Source: Schizophyllum amplum
Lineage: Eukaryota; Basidiomycota; Agaricomycetes; Agaricales; Schizophyllaceae
Assembly (NCBI GenBank): GCA_007026445.1
Contig: VDMD01000001.1
Location: 1,860,001 to 1,924,000 of the forward strand
Direction: 5' to 3'
DNA length: 64,000 bases
Shown: positions 1-10,988 of the stretch, piece after piece
How the letters are laid out: each line of letters opens with the position of its first letter
How positions within the stretch are numbered: the first letter of the stretch is position 1
Notes under the pieces: generated by a model
What the model was told of the DNA's origin: nothing
Databases searched by the model: none
The model's input: the letters and a program-made list of their open reading frames with translations, nothing else
Program-made: the position numbers and the translations under genes

Positions 1-467
1 CGGGAGGAGTGTGACTAGGCGCGATGGCTCTGCGATGTTGAGATCGTCGAGGACGAGCTTCTGCTTAGGTGACCAAGCGCCGTGGGTGTGAATGCGTGCG
101 TGACGGGGAGTCAGGCGAGCGGGGGCGGAGCGGGTGATGCAGAATAGGGCGACGAGAGCGTTCATCATGGATTTCCGCTCGGCCTTCGTAGATGGTGCGA
201 CGAAGTGAAGGTATTTTACGCCGAATTGGATGGACGGATCGCGCTCGACAGCGTCAATGAGGCAACGGACGGACTGAGTGTGGTTGAGAGTAACAGCGGG
301 TTCGTTCAGCATAACCCCTTGAACGATTTCACAGTCCTGTACAGGAGATGAGCGACGTGAGATGCAGCAGAGCCATAGATCTTTACCATAGAGTAGCCCT
401 GCTTGGCTATCATGTCAACGGACTTCCCGTATCGGTGCGCAATCCGTATCTTTGTCGTGGTCTGCAT
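1..467 (-). CDS. hypothetical protein, 3' end beyond left edge (partial)
   Basis: Not recognised. The proposed start is the ATG at 467-465. Exon 1 (467-387) is 27 codons and begins MQTTTKIRIAHRYGKSVDM. A 50-nt intron (386-337; donor GTAAAG, acceptor TACAG) follows, and exon 2 stays open from 336 to the window edge. Reading through the intron would hit a stop at once, which supports splicing. The visible exon-2 product (about 112 residues) is mixed polar and hydrophobic, with two adjacent methionines after ERKS and a basic patch with a short His-rich run (HARIHTHG). No signal peptide or membrane segment is visible. It could be an F-box or LRR type protein, but nothing in the sequence proves that. 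Confidence 0.45.
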
Positions 468-1403
468 TTGAGTAGAAAAGCGGGTTTGGCAGAGTAGTGA
501 TAGAGGTGATAGAGTGTGAAAGAAAAAACAAGCAAAGCCTGTTCTTTCTTATATACTGTGAGAAATGTGAGTCTGTCTCTGAAATGATCATTTAGGGGCT
601 GAGCTAGACTGAGGTGATCAACCTATCCGAGACATTCCGAGAGAACGGTGGGTGCACAGGCGCCACCACTCGTCAGCAAGGCGTCAAGGACACACCATAC
701 ATATCGGGTTGTGATCGTTCACATTGACCCTGGACCACATGTGGCACAGGCTGCATATCGAGATTCGACGGCGCCCAACAACCAGGTTACAGTGTCCGAA
801 GGCTGTATGGACCAAGATGAGCGTCTCGGCAAGTTTCGCGGATAAGATAGGAAGCATCCCGAACCTAGACCCGGACTCAGCAAGTTGTAAGGGACTCAGG
901 CGAACTGAACCCGACCGAAGTGGAACTAAACAATCGCGACTCAAAAATGATCGCGTGCTCTGGAGACTGGAGTCTAGTAGTAGCCGAGACAAGGGCGTGT
1001 GCCCATGTCCACGTGACACAAGTTCGAGTTCAGCGTTCAACGTTACGTTCAACGTTCAACGTTCAACCTCAAGCCTCAACGAGTTCAAGTTCATAGCTAC
1101 GATGGGCTTCGAAGCATAGGGAGAAATCCCATGTTTTCGTTGTTCCGAGTAGCCGCGCCTCTCAGTCAGATGCAGGCGACAGATACTTCAAGTAGTCCAT
1201 TACTAATACGAACCTCGGCCTCATGCATCGCGAGCAGGCAATAAGTTATGTATGTACAGTACCTGCGGGAGAGCAATATTGGCGAAGAAAAGCTATCTCC
1301 GTTTCAAATCCTTTCTGCCAGAGCACGCCCCTTCTGATCTGACCACCGACGTGCGTACGCGACAACGTAGAATGAATACGGTCTGCGTGTAGAGCTGAAG
1401 CTC
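468..1403. other. intergenic, no gene seen
   Basis: The short ORFs here overlap each other in several frames, lack splice continuity and look like chance. The only structure noticed is the small GTTCAAC repeat at 1035-1067. Confidence 0.6.
1035..1067. repeat. short GTTCAAC heptamer repeat
   Basis: Four exact copies of GTTCAAC lie within 33 bp. The last three (1047-1067) are perfectly tandem; the first is set off by GTTAC. Related heptamers occur near 23245 and 29190. Confidence 0.7.
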
Positions 1404-4042
1404 TCACGAGTAGAACTTAGCGCATGGTATCGACCTACAGGGAAACCGTCAGGGCCATATGCAACATCGCAAGAGCGCTCAACCTCACGTACTTTGCAGC
1501 GACACCGCTCTCAGCAACATCGTCCCCTCTCAATTGCCACCGCAGCGCAGCGGCAAAGTCCTGGAGGCCCTTGGCCAGAGTGCCACTCGCGCACTCATCT
1601 CTATCCGCGCTCGCGCGGGCGATCTTCGGCTTCGAGAGCTTTCCTTTTCCCTTCTGCGCCTCCGCAAGCCCCTTCACCCATACCGCGAGTGCCTCAATAT
1701 CCGCGGGGTCGGCGAAGCCAGACCAGCGCTCAGCCCTCTCTTTGTCCTGATCCCATTCCTCTTCCGCATCCTCGTTGTCTTCCTTGCGCGCGTCCTCAGG
1801 CGGCACACCCCACACGGCGACGAAGGTCGACCATTTCTTGAGCGTGCGCGTCTCGTGAATGTCTCGGCCGCGGCGACGCCTGGGCTTGGCCTTCATACCC
1901 GGCGCAGCCTTCCACGTAAGGAATGCCTGCGCTGAGTCGCGCTGGGCGAGGGCAGGCGTGAGTGCATAGTACAGACGTCCATCAGTGTCGGTACCAAGTG
2001 GCGCGAAGCGAGGTGCGTATGCTGGAAGGATCTGCGAGTGATCGTGAGCCGTCAACTTGCATATTCGCCTAATTCCATACACACCACTTTCAATGCATCC
2101 TCGATATCTTGGACATTCTGCTTGTGCGCAGCGCGCTGCTTCGTCTACGAAAATGTGAGCACTTCACAACCAAGCTGATATAGAAGCTCTTACCTCCTCC
2201 GCCTTATCCTTTCCGCCAAGCGTCTTACGCACTGTGTCCCAGCGCTCGTTCTCGATCTTTAGCGCGTCCCTCATCTCACGCCCTTGTTCCTTGGCATCCT
2301 GAACACCATCGTCTAACGTGTCGTGCACTGCCCGCGTTGCGCAAGCCGCCTCCACCAGTGCTGCAACTACCGGGACCAGTTGCGCAGACTGCCCTACAAC
2401 GTGACCCGCGCTACCACGCACTTTCCGCGTCATGTGCATCGTACCCACGGCCAGAGGCAAAGGGTCGGGCAGGTGCAGTACGGTGTCCTCGTCGTCAGCG
2501 TCGGCGTTCGCACCAAAGCCGGCGTCCGGTCCGCGGAGCGAGTCGCGAAGAGTCTCGAGTACGGACCAGAGTTTACTGAGGGTGACGCCGGTTTGACGGG
2601 CATCCTTCATGGCACCTTGTATCTTCTGTGTATGAACGTCAGTAAAGAAACACTGAGTATATGCGGCAAATGGCCCACCTGACGAACAACGCCTTGGTGG
2701 CCGTCTGCAAGAAGGGACAAGAGGCCGACGATGACGGCCTTGGTAGTATGCTCGCTGACCCAGCCGACCAGTGCGTCATCCCCGTCGGTGAATGGGACCT
2801 GGCTAGCGAGTGTCTCGAGCTCTTCGACGACTGCTTTGGGTAGGGTAGGTTTCATGACGTGGTGAAATCGTACGACGAACTCGCGGATTTGCATCCGGAG
2901 CACTGCTTCGTCGAGGTTGAGATCGCCGTATACATGCCGCCATCCGAGTGTGACCGCGGGATTGACTCTGCCCTTTCCCTTGCTCGAGCCAGCATGCGCA
3001 TGCAGGCGCTCCGTAGGTGTCTGCTTCATGACAGTGGCGGAAGTTGTCGCCACTCTTGACTTCGTCCCTTTGGCTTTCTCCTTGCGTTCATCTGTCGGTT
3101 TCGCAGTAGAACAAGACTTCTCCTTCGTCTTGGATGTGGTCTGAGCAGGCTCCAACTTGTCATGTTTGTTCTGCCTATATGCATATTCAGTCAGCTGGTA
3201 CGCACGTCCAAGAAGCGCCAGGTTATATCGGCGCACTCACCCGAGCGGTTCGAGACCTTTAGCATGGCGACAGGAAGAGCAGGAGCATATATCGCGGCAT
3301 TTTGGACAGCTGAGAAATTATGAGATGGGATGGATCGTTGGAAGGCGCGCGAACGCACCTCCAGGAGCCAGCGGCACTCTTGGTATATTTGTGACCGGCA
3401 CAGGAATCAATGCGCGCGGCACTGAGCACGTCGATATCATAGCGGGTGGTGAGGCAGCGCTCGCAGTACGACGCGGTACACTGCTTCTCAGTGGCTTTCT
3501 TTGCCTGCGGTAGAAGGATACGTGTACAGCGACGGGTTCCTGCGTCGTGCGGTGAGCTTCAAGTTGGTATCATAAAAGTATGCATACGCACCCGCTGCAG
3601 TGCGTTTGCTACGACACTGGTGACAGTACACCTGCTCCGCAGCGTCTGCATCATCCTTGGGCTTAACATTCTCTGTGGGCTTGTTTGTCTTCACAGCTTT
3701 CGCAACTTTGTCGGCCATCTTGATCTTCTTGTGGGCTACCGCATCATCAACATTAGAGGCGGACATCTTGCGCTTGACGATCGCCTGTGGAGGCGCGGAG
3801 ATGCCGCTGACACGTAGTTGCTGCGTGGCAGAGTCGGCCTTCTCTGTGTTGACACGGGACATGGAGGCCTTCCGATAGATAGCAGACGCTGGTGAAGGTG
3901 GTATCTCAACGTGACTGAAGCGCCTCGCAGGTGCCTTCGAGGACGCCACGGGGCGCGCAGTCGAACGAGAAGACGAGTGATATGGAGAGGGTGGTATCTC
4001 GACGTGACTGAGGCGCTGTGGTTTGGGGCGAGGCGTCGACAT
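1404..4042 (-). CDS. zf-4CXXC_R1 zinc-finger protein (CDCA7 / monoamine-oxidase-A repressor R1 type)
   Basis: The predicted protein has 752 residues. Exons: 4042-3592, 3539-3359, 3309-3241, 3174-2679, 2625-2194, 2144-2085, 2031-1493, 1434-1404. The zinc-binding domain is assembled across three introns. It starts with CHQC at about 140-143, then a YCERC box at 175-179, then WSCPKCRDICSCSSCR at about 210-225, which is the paired-cysteine pattern of zf-4CXXC_R1 proteins. The N-terminal half is disordered, with two copies of a RxSHVEIPPSP motif (near residues 10 and 40) and a Lys-rich stretch. The C-terminal half is helical and contains a segment around LNLDEAVLRMQIREFVVRF. In animals and plants this domain family is linked to chromatin remodelling (CDCA7 with HELLS/DDM1), so a nuclear chromatin role is inferred. 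An in-frame upstream Met (4093) exists, but 4042 has the better context. If the last intron is retained the protein ends at 1435 instead. Confidence 0.8.
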
Positions 4043-4202
4043 GATGACAGCAGGAGACAAGGTCAAGTTCAACGATCGGTCGGCGGCGGTCAACCCATTT
4101 AGCGCGTGCTGTCACATCATGTGATCGATCAATCATTACACGTGCTCGTCATGCACGGCCATGCATTGTTTACGATGATTGTTCGCCGTTCGAACCCTCA
4201 CA

Positions 4203-4440
4203 TATAACTGGACCTGGACGAGCGGACTATCTGCACCACGGGCCTACCACGAGCTGAAGGGCACACATAAATGGAGGCCGCCGCTGCCAACTCATCCGCT
4301 GGATGCGTCGCTGCCCACCAAGTAACTTGTATGGAGCTGCTCCGTCGATATCGCGACTCAGGGCCTGAAGCTGTTCGTGCCAATAACCGGTTCCTGCGCC
4401 AATCTCAACAGTGGCGATGGTGAATCTGCATTCGTGCAAT
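4203..4440 (-). pseudogene. relic of a SAM-dependent methyltransferase
   Basis: One minus-strand frame carries VEIGAGTGYW near 4411-4382, a textbook motif I of class-I SAM methyltransferases, followed by DIDGAAPY. The continuation expected of such proteins (HPADELAAAAS and onward, near 4311) lies in another frame with no good intron between. There is no upstream exon and no complete start-to-stop ORF. I read this as a frameshifted, truncated gene fragment; a small undetected intron is the alternative. Confidence 0.35.
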
Positions 4441-4710
4441 ACAACTGACGCAATCTAGCTAGGCCTACGCTAGCAGGCCGATGCTTCGAGGATAGTAACC
4501 GTCCACGGGCACGGATGTTGTTCCAGCCGATGTCGGCCAGCTAACCTCACATTGTACAACGTCAAAATCGTGACCGTGGCGAGGCCTGATGCATGATGAC
4601 GGGCACGCATAAGTGGCCCCAAGTAAACCTCGACGCGTTTTCAGAAGACTGCCCGTGCGGACGGTGATTTGACAATTGCCAGTGTTCTTACTTATATGCA
4701 GATCAACTTC

Positions 4711-5285
4711 TCATTGGCACGCCTGCTGAACGATAAGTCTAGCAAGCTCCTCATCATTCTCCAGCATTCGCGCGCCACAGTTTCCTAGTTTCTCGGATAT
4801 TCTGACGGCGAGTATGTGTTTGCACTGCTGCACGTCAAGTCGGGTGATTTTGATGGTACGCGCTGAACTCACAGTAACATGGCTGTCTGATAGCAGCACG
4901 CTATATGAGTAGGCGGGACAAGTGCAGATATGAGGCTTCCGAGAATCTGGCAAGCCGATGAAGACCAGATATGTTGCCGCGGAAGAGGACGCGTTGACCG
5001 AGTATTCGGTGTGCCCCCAGGGCGTGATGGTCTTGACAACTGCATTGGTCTAGATGTGAGAGAAGCGGTCGAGGAACAAGCTCACTACACTCCTGGTCAA
5101 CCAGATCAAGGGCTGCGAGGAGCAATGGCTCAGAGAATACAAGGTAAAGCTGCTCGAGGATAGCGTCGGACACTACAGAACACGCGTAAGTCAATGGGCG
5201 CTGGTCGGAGCGGCGCGCACTGACGAGGGTCCTCGATTGATTCGATTACTTGTTCAGCTACTCTTGACTGGACGGCGGATACCAT
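4711..5285 (-). CDS. SWS1: SWIM zinc-finger protein, SWS1/ZSWIM7-like (Shu complex)
   Basis: The 142-residue product matches the size of human ZSWIM7 (about 140). Exons: 5285-5225, 5172-5086, 5039-4873, 4824-4711, with 46-52 nt introns. N-terminal helices include LYLVFSEPLLLAALDLVDQ. Then comes the SWIM finger with C88, C90, C106 and H108 (CxC...CxH); the CTCPAYSYSVLLSDSH segment is typical of SWS1/ZSWIM7. Known members work with Rad51 paralogues in the Shu complex to support homologous recombination. The third intron falls inside the finger, just before C106. The gene is head to head with TRM11, with 199 bp between the two start codons. The start at 5285 was chosen because GAAATGG is a good context and the frame joins cleanly across a GTCAGT donor. 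Confidence 0.85.
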
Positions 5286-5484
5286 TTCGTTGAGCCGGCA
5301 TATCCGGCGGATTAAGCGGATGAAACTGTTGGGATCGTCTCGGAGCCGCCTGGGAGCCGCAAGGCGTGGCAAGCAAGCCATACCGGCCCGTTGCTCCGAG
5401 AAGCGCGTGCGGCGGCGATCGTGATCGATCCAATTTCGGCGCTTCCCTTTGTTCTCAACCACCATTATTCCTCTGCTCATCGTG
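5286..5484. promoter_or_regulatory. shared divergent promoter of SWS1-like gene and TRM11
   Basis: This 199-bp gap separates the two outward-facing start codons, so it must hold both promoters. No clear TATA box is visible. Confidence 0.5.
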
Positions 5485-7332
5485 ATGCATCGATACCTGT
5501 TTCACTTCGCACAAACTCACGAAGAGTTCCGTATACCGGAATTAGAATCTGTCGCTTCCCTATATGGCTTTGACCTCGATTTCGAAGGGAACATGGATTT
5601 CACGCGACCGTTTATGATCATTCGACTCACGCAAGAAGAACACGCCCGCCTGCTGGCTAGAAGATGTATCTTGATAAAGTGCGCTCGGATTTACTGCCAA
5701 TTAATATGCTCGCTGATGGGTGGGAAGGTCTGTACACGAGTTCTACGCTCAAGGGTCCACGTACGAAGAGCTTCATACCCAGAATCGGGATGCTAGACCG
5801 CTATGGGAGAAATACGTCCCGGACACGTCTTTCAAGTTCGCCATCTCTGGATTTCATCATACAATACCTAAAGCGAGGCAGAGAGATGTGGTTGAGAGTT
5901 TCGGCTACATGGACATGCTTGGCAAGATAGACCTGAAGAATCCCGAAATCACCATGACGGTGTATGAAGAATGTGCGTCTCCTATGCTTATCACGACGCA
6001 ATACTAATCGTAAGTATCCCTGTACAGACAAGAGAAGAAATGACACCCCGAGGGACCGTCTCGATGGCGACGGCGCGTTCGAACAGGTCTATTTTGGAAG
6101 GTTGGTGCGTTGAGTTAGTGTCCAAGTCCTTTGTCCTTCTCACTATAGTCTTACAGCTAGAGGAAGGAACTGCGCGACCTTTGGTACAAAAATTCGATGT
6201 CAAGAAGAGGGCTTTCTTCGGCAACACCAGCATGGAATCAGAGGTATCTCTTCTCATGGCTAATCAAACGATGGTAGGCTCGTCCCCCTATGTCACGAGA
6301 AACCTATTCTGATCACTGTGTTCCTGAAAGGCCGCTCCTGGCAAGCTCATGTATGATCCGTTCATGGGTACTGGCAGTATGGCCTACGTGCGTCGTAACA
6401 TCGATTTTGCGACCTGTCGGTGCTAAAGCGGCATGCTTTCTCAGCCGGTAGCACACTTCGGTGCCATGGTGTTTGGTTCAGACATTGATGGACGCCAAAT
6501 GAGAGGGAAGGGTACGTGTCTCTGGCGGAATTTTAGCGAGGGAGCTGACCCCTGCTGCCCAATAGGAAAGACCCCTGGTGTATTCCGCGCTGCAGAACAG
6601 TACGGTGTATCGCAACGTATGATGGGGTTATGCACGTTCGATATGACTTGGAATCCTTGGCGAAGAGGAAGCCTTTTCGACGCCATCATAACCGATCCGC
6701 CGTGTGAGTGGCATTGTAGAATTAGCCCTCCTAGTACTTACCAGGCTTCAGATGGTGTACGTGCTGGTGCGAAGCGTCTCGGGCGGAAAAAGGAGATGGC
6801 GGAGGAGCGCAAAACCCTGCATCTCGAGCGACAAGCTGCCTTACGAGAGTAAGATTCACTATTGCACGCGCCTCCCTTTTAGCTAACCCAATCTGCCTCA
6901 GAGCCGGCGACTGCCCTTATATCCCGCCGACCAAGCCGTACGAACTGTCCGAACTCGCACGCGATCTTGTTCTATTCGCCCGGTATATGCTCAAGCCTGG
7001 TGGGCGACTGGTATTCTTCCTGCCGACGGTGAACGAACACTATCAGGAGGTGGATGTACAGGCAATGCTGTGTCCCGGGATTGAATTGGTGGCCAACTCC
7101 TTGCAGGACTTCGGCGCCTGGGGACGGAGGGTGAGGGCCTCGCTTCTGCGTTGCATGTTGGGATTCTAATGGTCCTCGACAGCTCATCACAGTGAGCAAG
7201 ACGATGCAGGAGGACTGCCCGCCCCCGGACTTTCTCTCAAAGGCGCCGCCATCAGAGCTGGGGGTGCCTGCACACAAGGACTTCCGCGAGAAGTATTTCG
7301 AAGGCTTCAGGAAAGGAGATGCCGCGTCGTAG
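5485..7332 (+). CDS. TRM11: tRNA (guanine-N2-)-methyltransferase catalytic subunit TRM11
   Basis: The 456-residue protein is built from ten exons: 5485-5678, 5728-5972, 6028-6104, 6157-6273, 6331-6387, 6445-6511, 6566-6703, 6752-6848, 6902-7130, 7183-7332. It matches TRM11 along its length. The N-terminus has RYLFHFAQTHEEFRIPELESV; the middle has SGFHHTIP and MDMLGKIDLKNPEI; then KKRAFFGNTSM and the SAM-binding YDPFMGTGS near residue 218. The catalytic N6/N2-MTase box DPPYGVRAGAKRLG (near 296-309) is split by intron 7, whose donor falls inside the Tyr codon. Known TRM11 pairs with TRM112 and makes m2G10 in tRNA in the cytoplasm. Length fits the family (yeast 433, human 463). The start at 5485 is the first ATG; upstream in-frame codons are non-ATG. 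Confidence 0.92.
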
Positions 7333-7630
7333 TAATGCATCTTATTGTCGCTTGCATTGTGCATTCATCCATCGCTCTTGAGTATGCCATCCGATGTCTA
7401 TTCACTAGTGACTACTTCAAGTTAGGAGCCTCTCTCGTGCGCCTAAAATGATCGGCACACGCAGCCGATCTGACCTCGATTAGGACTGCACCTCCGCAGT
7501 GGCTTGGCCGCGACCCCGCTAGTTATGAAGTGGGCGCGAACACCATGAGGCAGATCAGCACAACGGCACGCTGCAGTCTCGACCACGATGTCTTGCTTCA
7601 CCCCACCACTGGACGCCGCAGGCGCCCGCG
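7333..7630. other. intergenic, promoter side of the Smr gene
   Basis: About 300 bp between the TRM11 stop and the next start. No gene is seen. Confidence 0.6.
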
Positions 7631-9612
7631 ATGAACGCCGTAGTCGGCACACTCGTCACCCTCCTCCTGCGCATCCCGGCGTCCGCGCTCGCGAGCCCTG
7701 CAGGCGCCGTCGTGACCGGCATCGCAGAGGGCATGTACATGCACGAGGCGCTCGCAGATCCGGTCACGCCACACGCGCTCGCTGTCTGCGCCTTCGGGCT
7801 GCGGCTCGCGCTCGATCGCGCGCTGGGGGCGAACGGGGTTTATCTAGGCATCATGTGCGTGTGGACGGCGCTGGGCGCGCTGCTGGCGGAGGTGGTGAGC
7901 CCGGTGAATGCGTATGATGCGAAAAGGCCCCGGAGGCGCCGCAGTGAAAGGCACACGACGACGACGACGACAACGACGACGCAGGCGCTCACGCCGGAGG
8001 AGGTCGAGGCGCTTGAGCGCGCGCATCGGGAACGGACGCGCGCCCGCGAACGCAGCAAGCGCATCGAGCGCGTGCAGTTTATATCGCCCGCGGCCACGAC
8101 GACGACACCGCCTGCACCTGGAGAACTCACGCCGCTTCCCACGACCGCCTCCCTCGAAAGCTCCGAGTTCATGGTATCCACAGAATCCACTACACCCATA
8201 TCCTCGCAAGCTGCTTCGCCTATAGATACAGTGCCTCCCCCAGTCATCCCACCTTCCATCCAGCCGGGTAGCAGAGGCTCCTCCGACCTGTCGCAGGAGA
8301 CTGCATCCCCCACCGCATCCCGCTCGTCTTCTACCCTCACCCCTCACTCCCCGTCGCCCCCACCACGCCCAGTGCCAGCGCCTCCTCCCGTCCTCAACTA
8401 CCGCCTCGAATCGCGTGCGCGGAGACCAAGCCTCACCACCGTCCCCGAAGAGTCCACCGTGCCCAGTTCGGGGCAGACGCGCACGGATCCGGACATCTCG
8501 CAAACGCGTACCGAGGACGACGAGTCCAGCGACATTTCCCCCCTCCCCGATAACGACCTGGATGTGGGCGCGCTCGGACGCGTCAGGCTAGCTCGCAGCG
8601 GCCTACTACTCGTCCCACCAAATCCATCCAATCCGCCCGAGGAGGGTGCGGCGCTTCCGCGATCGCACACGCCCTCCCTTCGCAATCTCGAGGTCGTGGA
8701 CGCGGACGAGGAGTCGGACGAGCTGCAAACGCCGCAGACACGATATCTGGTCGTGCGCGACGCGCTGGAGACGCCGCGGGTGACAGATGACCAGCTGCCA
8801 GTCCTCCCGCCGCCCGACGTCCCCGTTGTACCATCACACGCGCAGTTCGAGCCACATGTTAGCGTCAGCTATCCGCTGCCTACACAATCCAGCGCAGGGG
8901 GAGATGGTACCGAGCCGGCGATTACGGAGATTGACGATTCCTATGAGGCGAGCGAGATATCGACGGGAGGGCTATTTGGGCCCACGATCGAGAAGGCAGA
9001 TCGCCTCAGGGAAGAGGCTCGGGAGAAATACGACGAGGCGAGGCGGCTGGAATATCAAGCGAGGACCGCTGAGAGAGAGCGGCGGTTTCGCCAGGCGTTC
9101 GTGCTGCGGCGGGAAGCAGAGGAGGCGGACAAGAGGATGCACGAGCTGGACGCGAAAGCGGAGAGGAGGTATTTCCAAGGTGGGTTGCGGCCGGCTTCAC
9201 TTGTTGTCATGAGGACGCTGACCTCGTGTGTACAGCGCACAACCACCGGACACGAGGGCTTGAGCCAGACACCATAGATTTGCACCGTCTGCGCAAGGAC
9301 GAAGCCGTCAAGAGGGTCGAGGAAGGTAGATGAGTGTCCATGTTGTTCGCCGTACGGCGCTGATGCCGTTCTAGCGTTCTGGGAAGTGCTCAAGCGGAAT
9401 GGACGGCAGCTGAAGGTGATCGTCGGCAAGGGCAAGCACTCAAAGGACGGCGTGCCGGCGTTGAAACCAAGCATCATTCAGCATATGGAAGGGTGGGTGC
9501 TGATGATCCTCTCCCGCCAAGCGCGTCTGACGTCCATTATAGCAACAAGATACCCTGCCGCGTGCAGCAATTCAACGACGGCGTGCTCGTGCTCACTGCG
9601 CCGGCAGCATAA
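7631..9612 (+). CDS. Smr-domain protein with DUF1771 and N-terminal hydrophobic region
   Basis: The 608-residue product comes from exons 7631-9179, 9236-9325, 9375-9492 and 9543-9612. The first about 95 residues are hydrophobic and Ala/Leu-rich, with probable membrane segments. A long disordered Ser/Pro/Thr-rich middle (about 100-450) includes a run of nine Thr. A charged helical DUF1771 lies at about 455-516. A C-terminal Smr domain carries IDLHRLRKDEAVKRVEE, KVIVGKGKHS and a final QFNDGVLVL. Smr domains bind or cut nucleic acids and usually carry an LDxH and a TGRGxHS-like motif; here these are IDLH and VGKGKHS. An N-terminal membrane-like region joined to Smr suggests that a nucleic-acid-processing module is membrane anchored, which is inference. 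The gene converges on the WBP4-like gene, with 100 bp between stops. Confidence 0.85.
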
Positions 9613-9712
9613 TGGATGGACTACAAAGTACGCATGAGCAATTGTATGACTAGCAAAGTATATTGTACACACCCACGGAAGACGCGTGCGGCATTTGGCT
9701 TTTGTCTACGGG

Positions 9713-10812
9713 TCAAAACCGTCTCCCGCCTCGACTGACTCCTGCTGACGTGCCAGCCTTGCGCTTCTTGAAGATGATACCTCCGGTCGATGGGGCGGCG
9801 GCGGGGCTCGCGAGATCCTCCTTGACGGTGTCCTCCTGCTTAACTTCCGCGGCTGGCGGGTGTGCATCGTCGGTGAACGCTACCGGCGGTAATTCTTGCT
9901 TCACTGTCGCCTCAGCTGCTGTTTCCACTGGTGGCTCCTCTACGGGGGCACCCCAAGAAGATTTCGACCATTTGGGACCAGACTTCGCTTGAGGTGCGTC
10001 CGCGGAAATTGTCGACGGTGCGGATGCAGGTTGCAACGGCGCAGTCGTACTAAGCGGGTCCGCCGACGGCTTCTTGAAAGAAATTGACGTGAACTGTAGT
10101 GCCGCCGTAGGCGCAGGGGGTTCGGGCGATGGTGTTTCCTCCTTCTTGATTTTCGGCTTGATCGTGATGACGCCGGGATCGTAGACGTCGCCTAGGTTGA
10201 CGGTTTTCTTCCGCAGCTTGAAGGTACGCTCGTCGTACTCGTCGGTGGGGGTTTCCGCGGGGCGCTTGAGCTCATTTGCAGGCGTCTCCTCTGCAGGCGC
10301 CCCCAGAGCCGGTGCAACGTACTGCCAATCGCCCACGACGCCTTGAGTGCGTCTGCGCTCGGCCTCGGCTTTCGCACGCTCTTCGTCAGGATCAGCGTAG
10401 CCCAGAGACTGAGCCGTGGAGTAGTTCGCATATGGATTTGAGGGCTTTGGCGCTGGCTTCTTCGCAGCAGCGGCCGAGGACGAGGATGCAGCGCCCGAGT
10501 CAGACATCTTTGCGCGCCCCGCTCCGACATCGTTGTGGAACGCTGCTTGAGCTGCCTAAGCCTTGTCAGTAATGAGTAGATGAGGAACATATGGCGACGC
10601 ACCGCTTCTATCCTCGCCATATCCCTCTTCTCCTCCTCCTGCTCCTTCTTGCGCGTCACCCCCGTCTTGTAGATATTGCGGATGAATCTTTCGACATTGC
10701 CCTTGTGCTTGAGGCCGCCCTCATGCTGCTGGCGCGAGGGGACATCGTCTGCGATAGATATTCCGCAGTATTTGCACCAGTAGCGCTTGTTGGAGACCCA
10801 GAATTCGCTCAT
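9713..10812 (-). CDS. U1-type zinc-finger protein, WBP4 (FBP21)-like
   Basis: The 350-residue protein comes from exons 10812-10603 and 10555-9713. The start at MSEFW is chosen by homology; the frame is open upstream to a further Met at 10905. The N-terminus is a C2H2 U1-type finger (C13, C16, H30, H36) with the context YWCKYCGISIADD and HEGGLKHKGN, as in WBP4, followed by a charged helix KKEQEEEKRDMARIEA. The rest is low-complexity Pro/Ala/Lys, with KKRKAGTSAG and an RGGRRF end. Animal WBP4 is a spliceosomal B-complex factor with WW domains. No WW domain is visible here, so a pre-mRNA splicing role is inferred from the finger and its flank only. Its start codon is 176 bp from that of the divergent transporter gene. 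Confidence 0.8.
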
Positions 10813-10988
10813 CGCGGTTTGAGGACAAGGTGTGATGTGGGCACGTGCTTGGTTGGATGCGGATTCATTTGAGTGAATTTGATCACGCGCCACGAGCGCT
10901 TCCAAGTTCCCACCTTGGCGGTCAAACGGGCGATTATCATGCGCCTCCGCACAACAAGCAGGTTCTTGACCAGAACCACGAACGTCGG

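Noticed and set aside
1424..1935. Plus-strand ORFs opposite the zf-4CXXC gene
   Set aside because: Antisense shadows of GC-rich coding exons.
4181..4215. tRNA-like B-box GTTCGAACCC
   Set aside because: Flanks do not form a T-stem and no A-box or anticodon arm fits; similar hits near 24050, 46750 and 55875 also fail.
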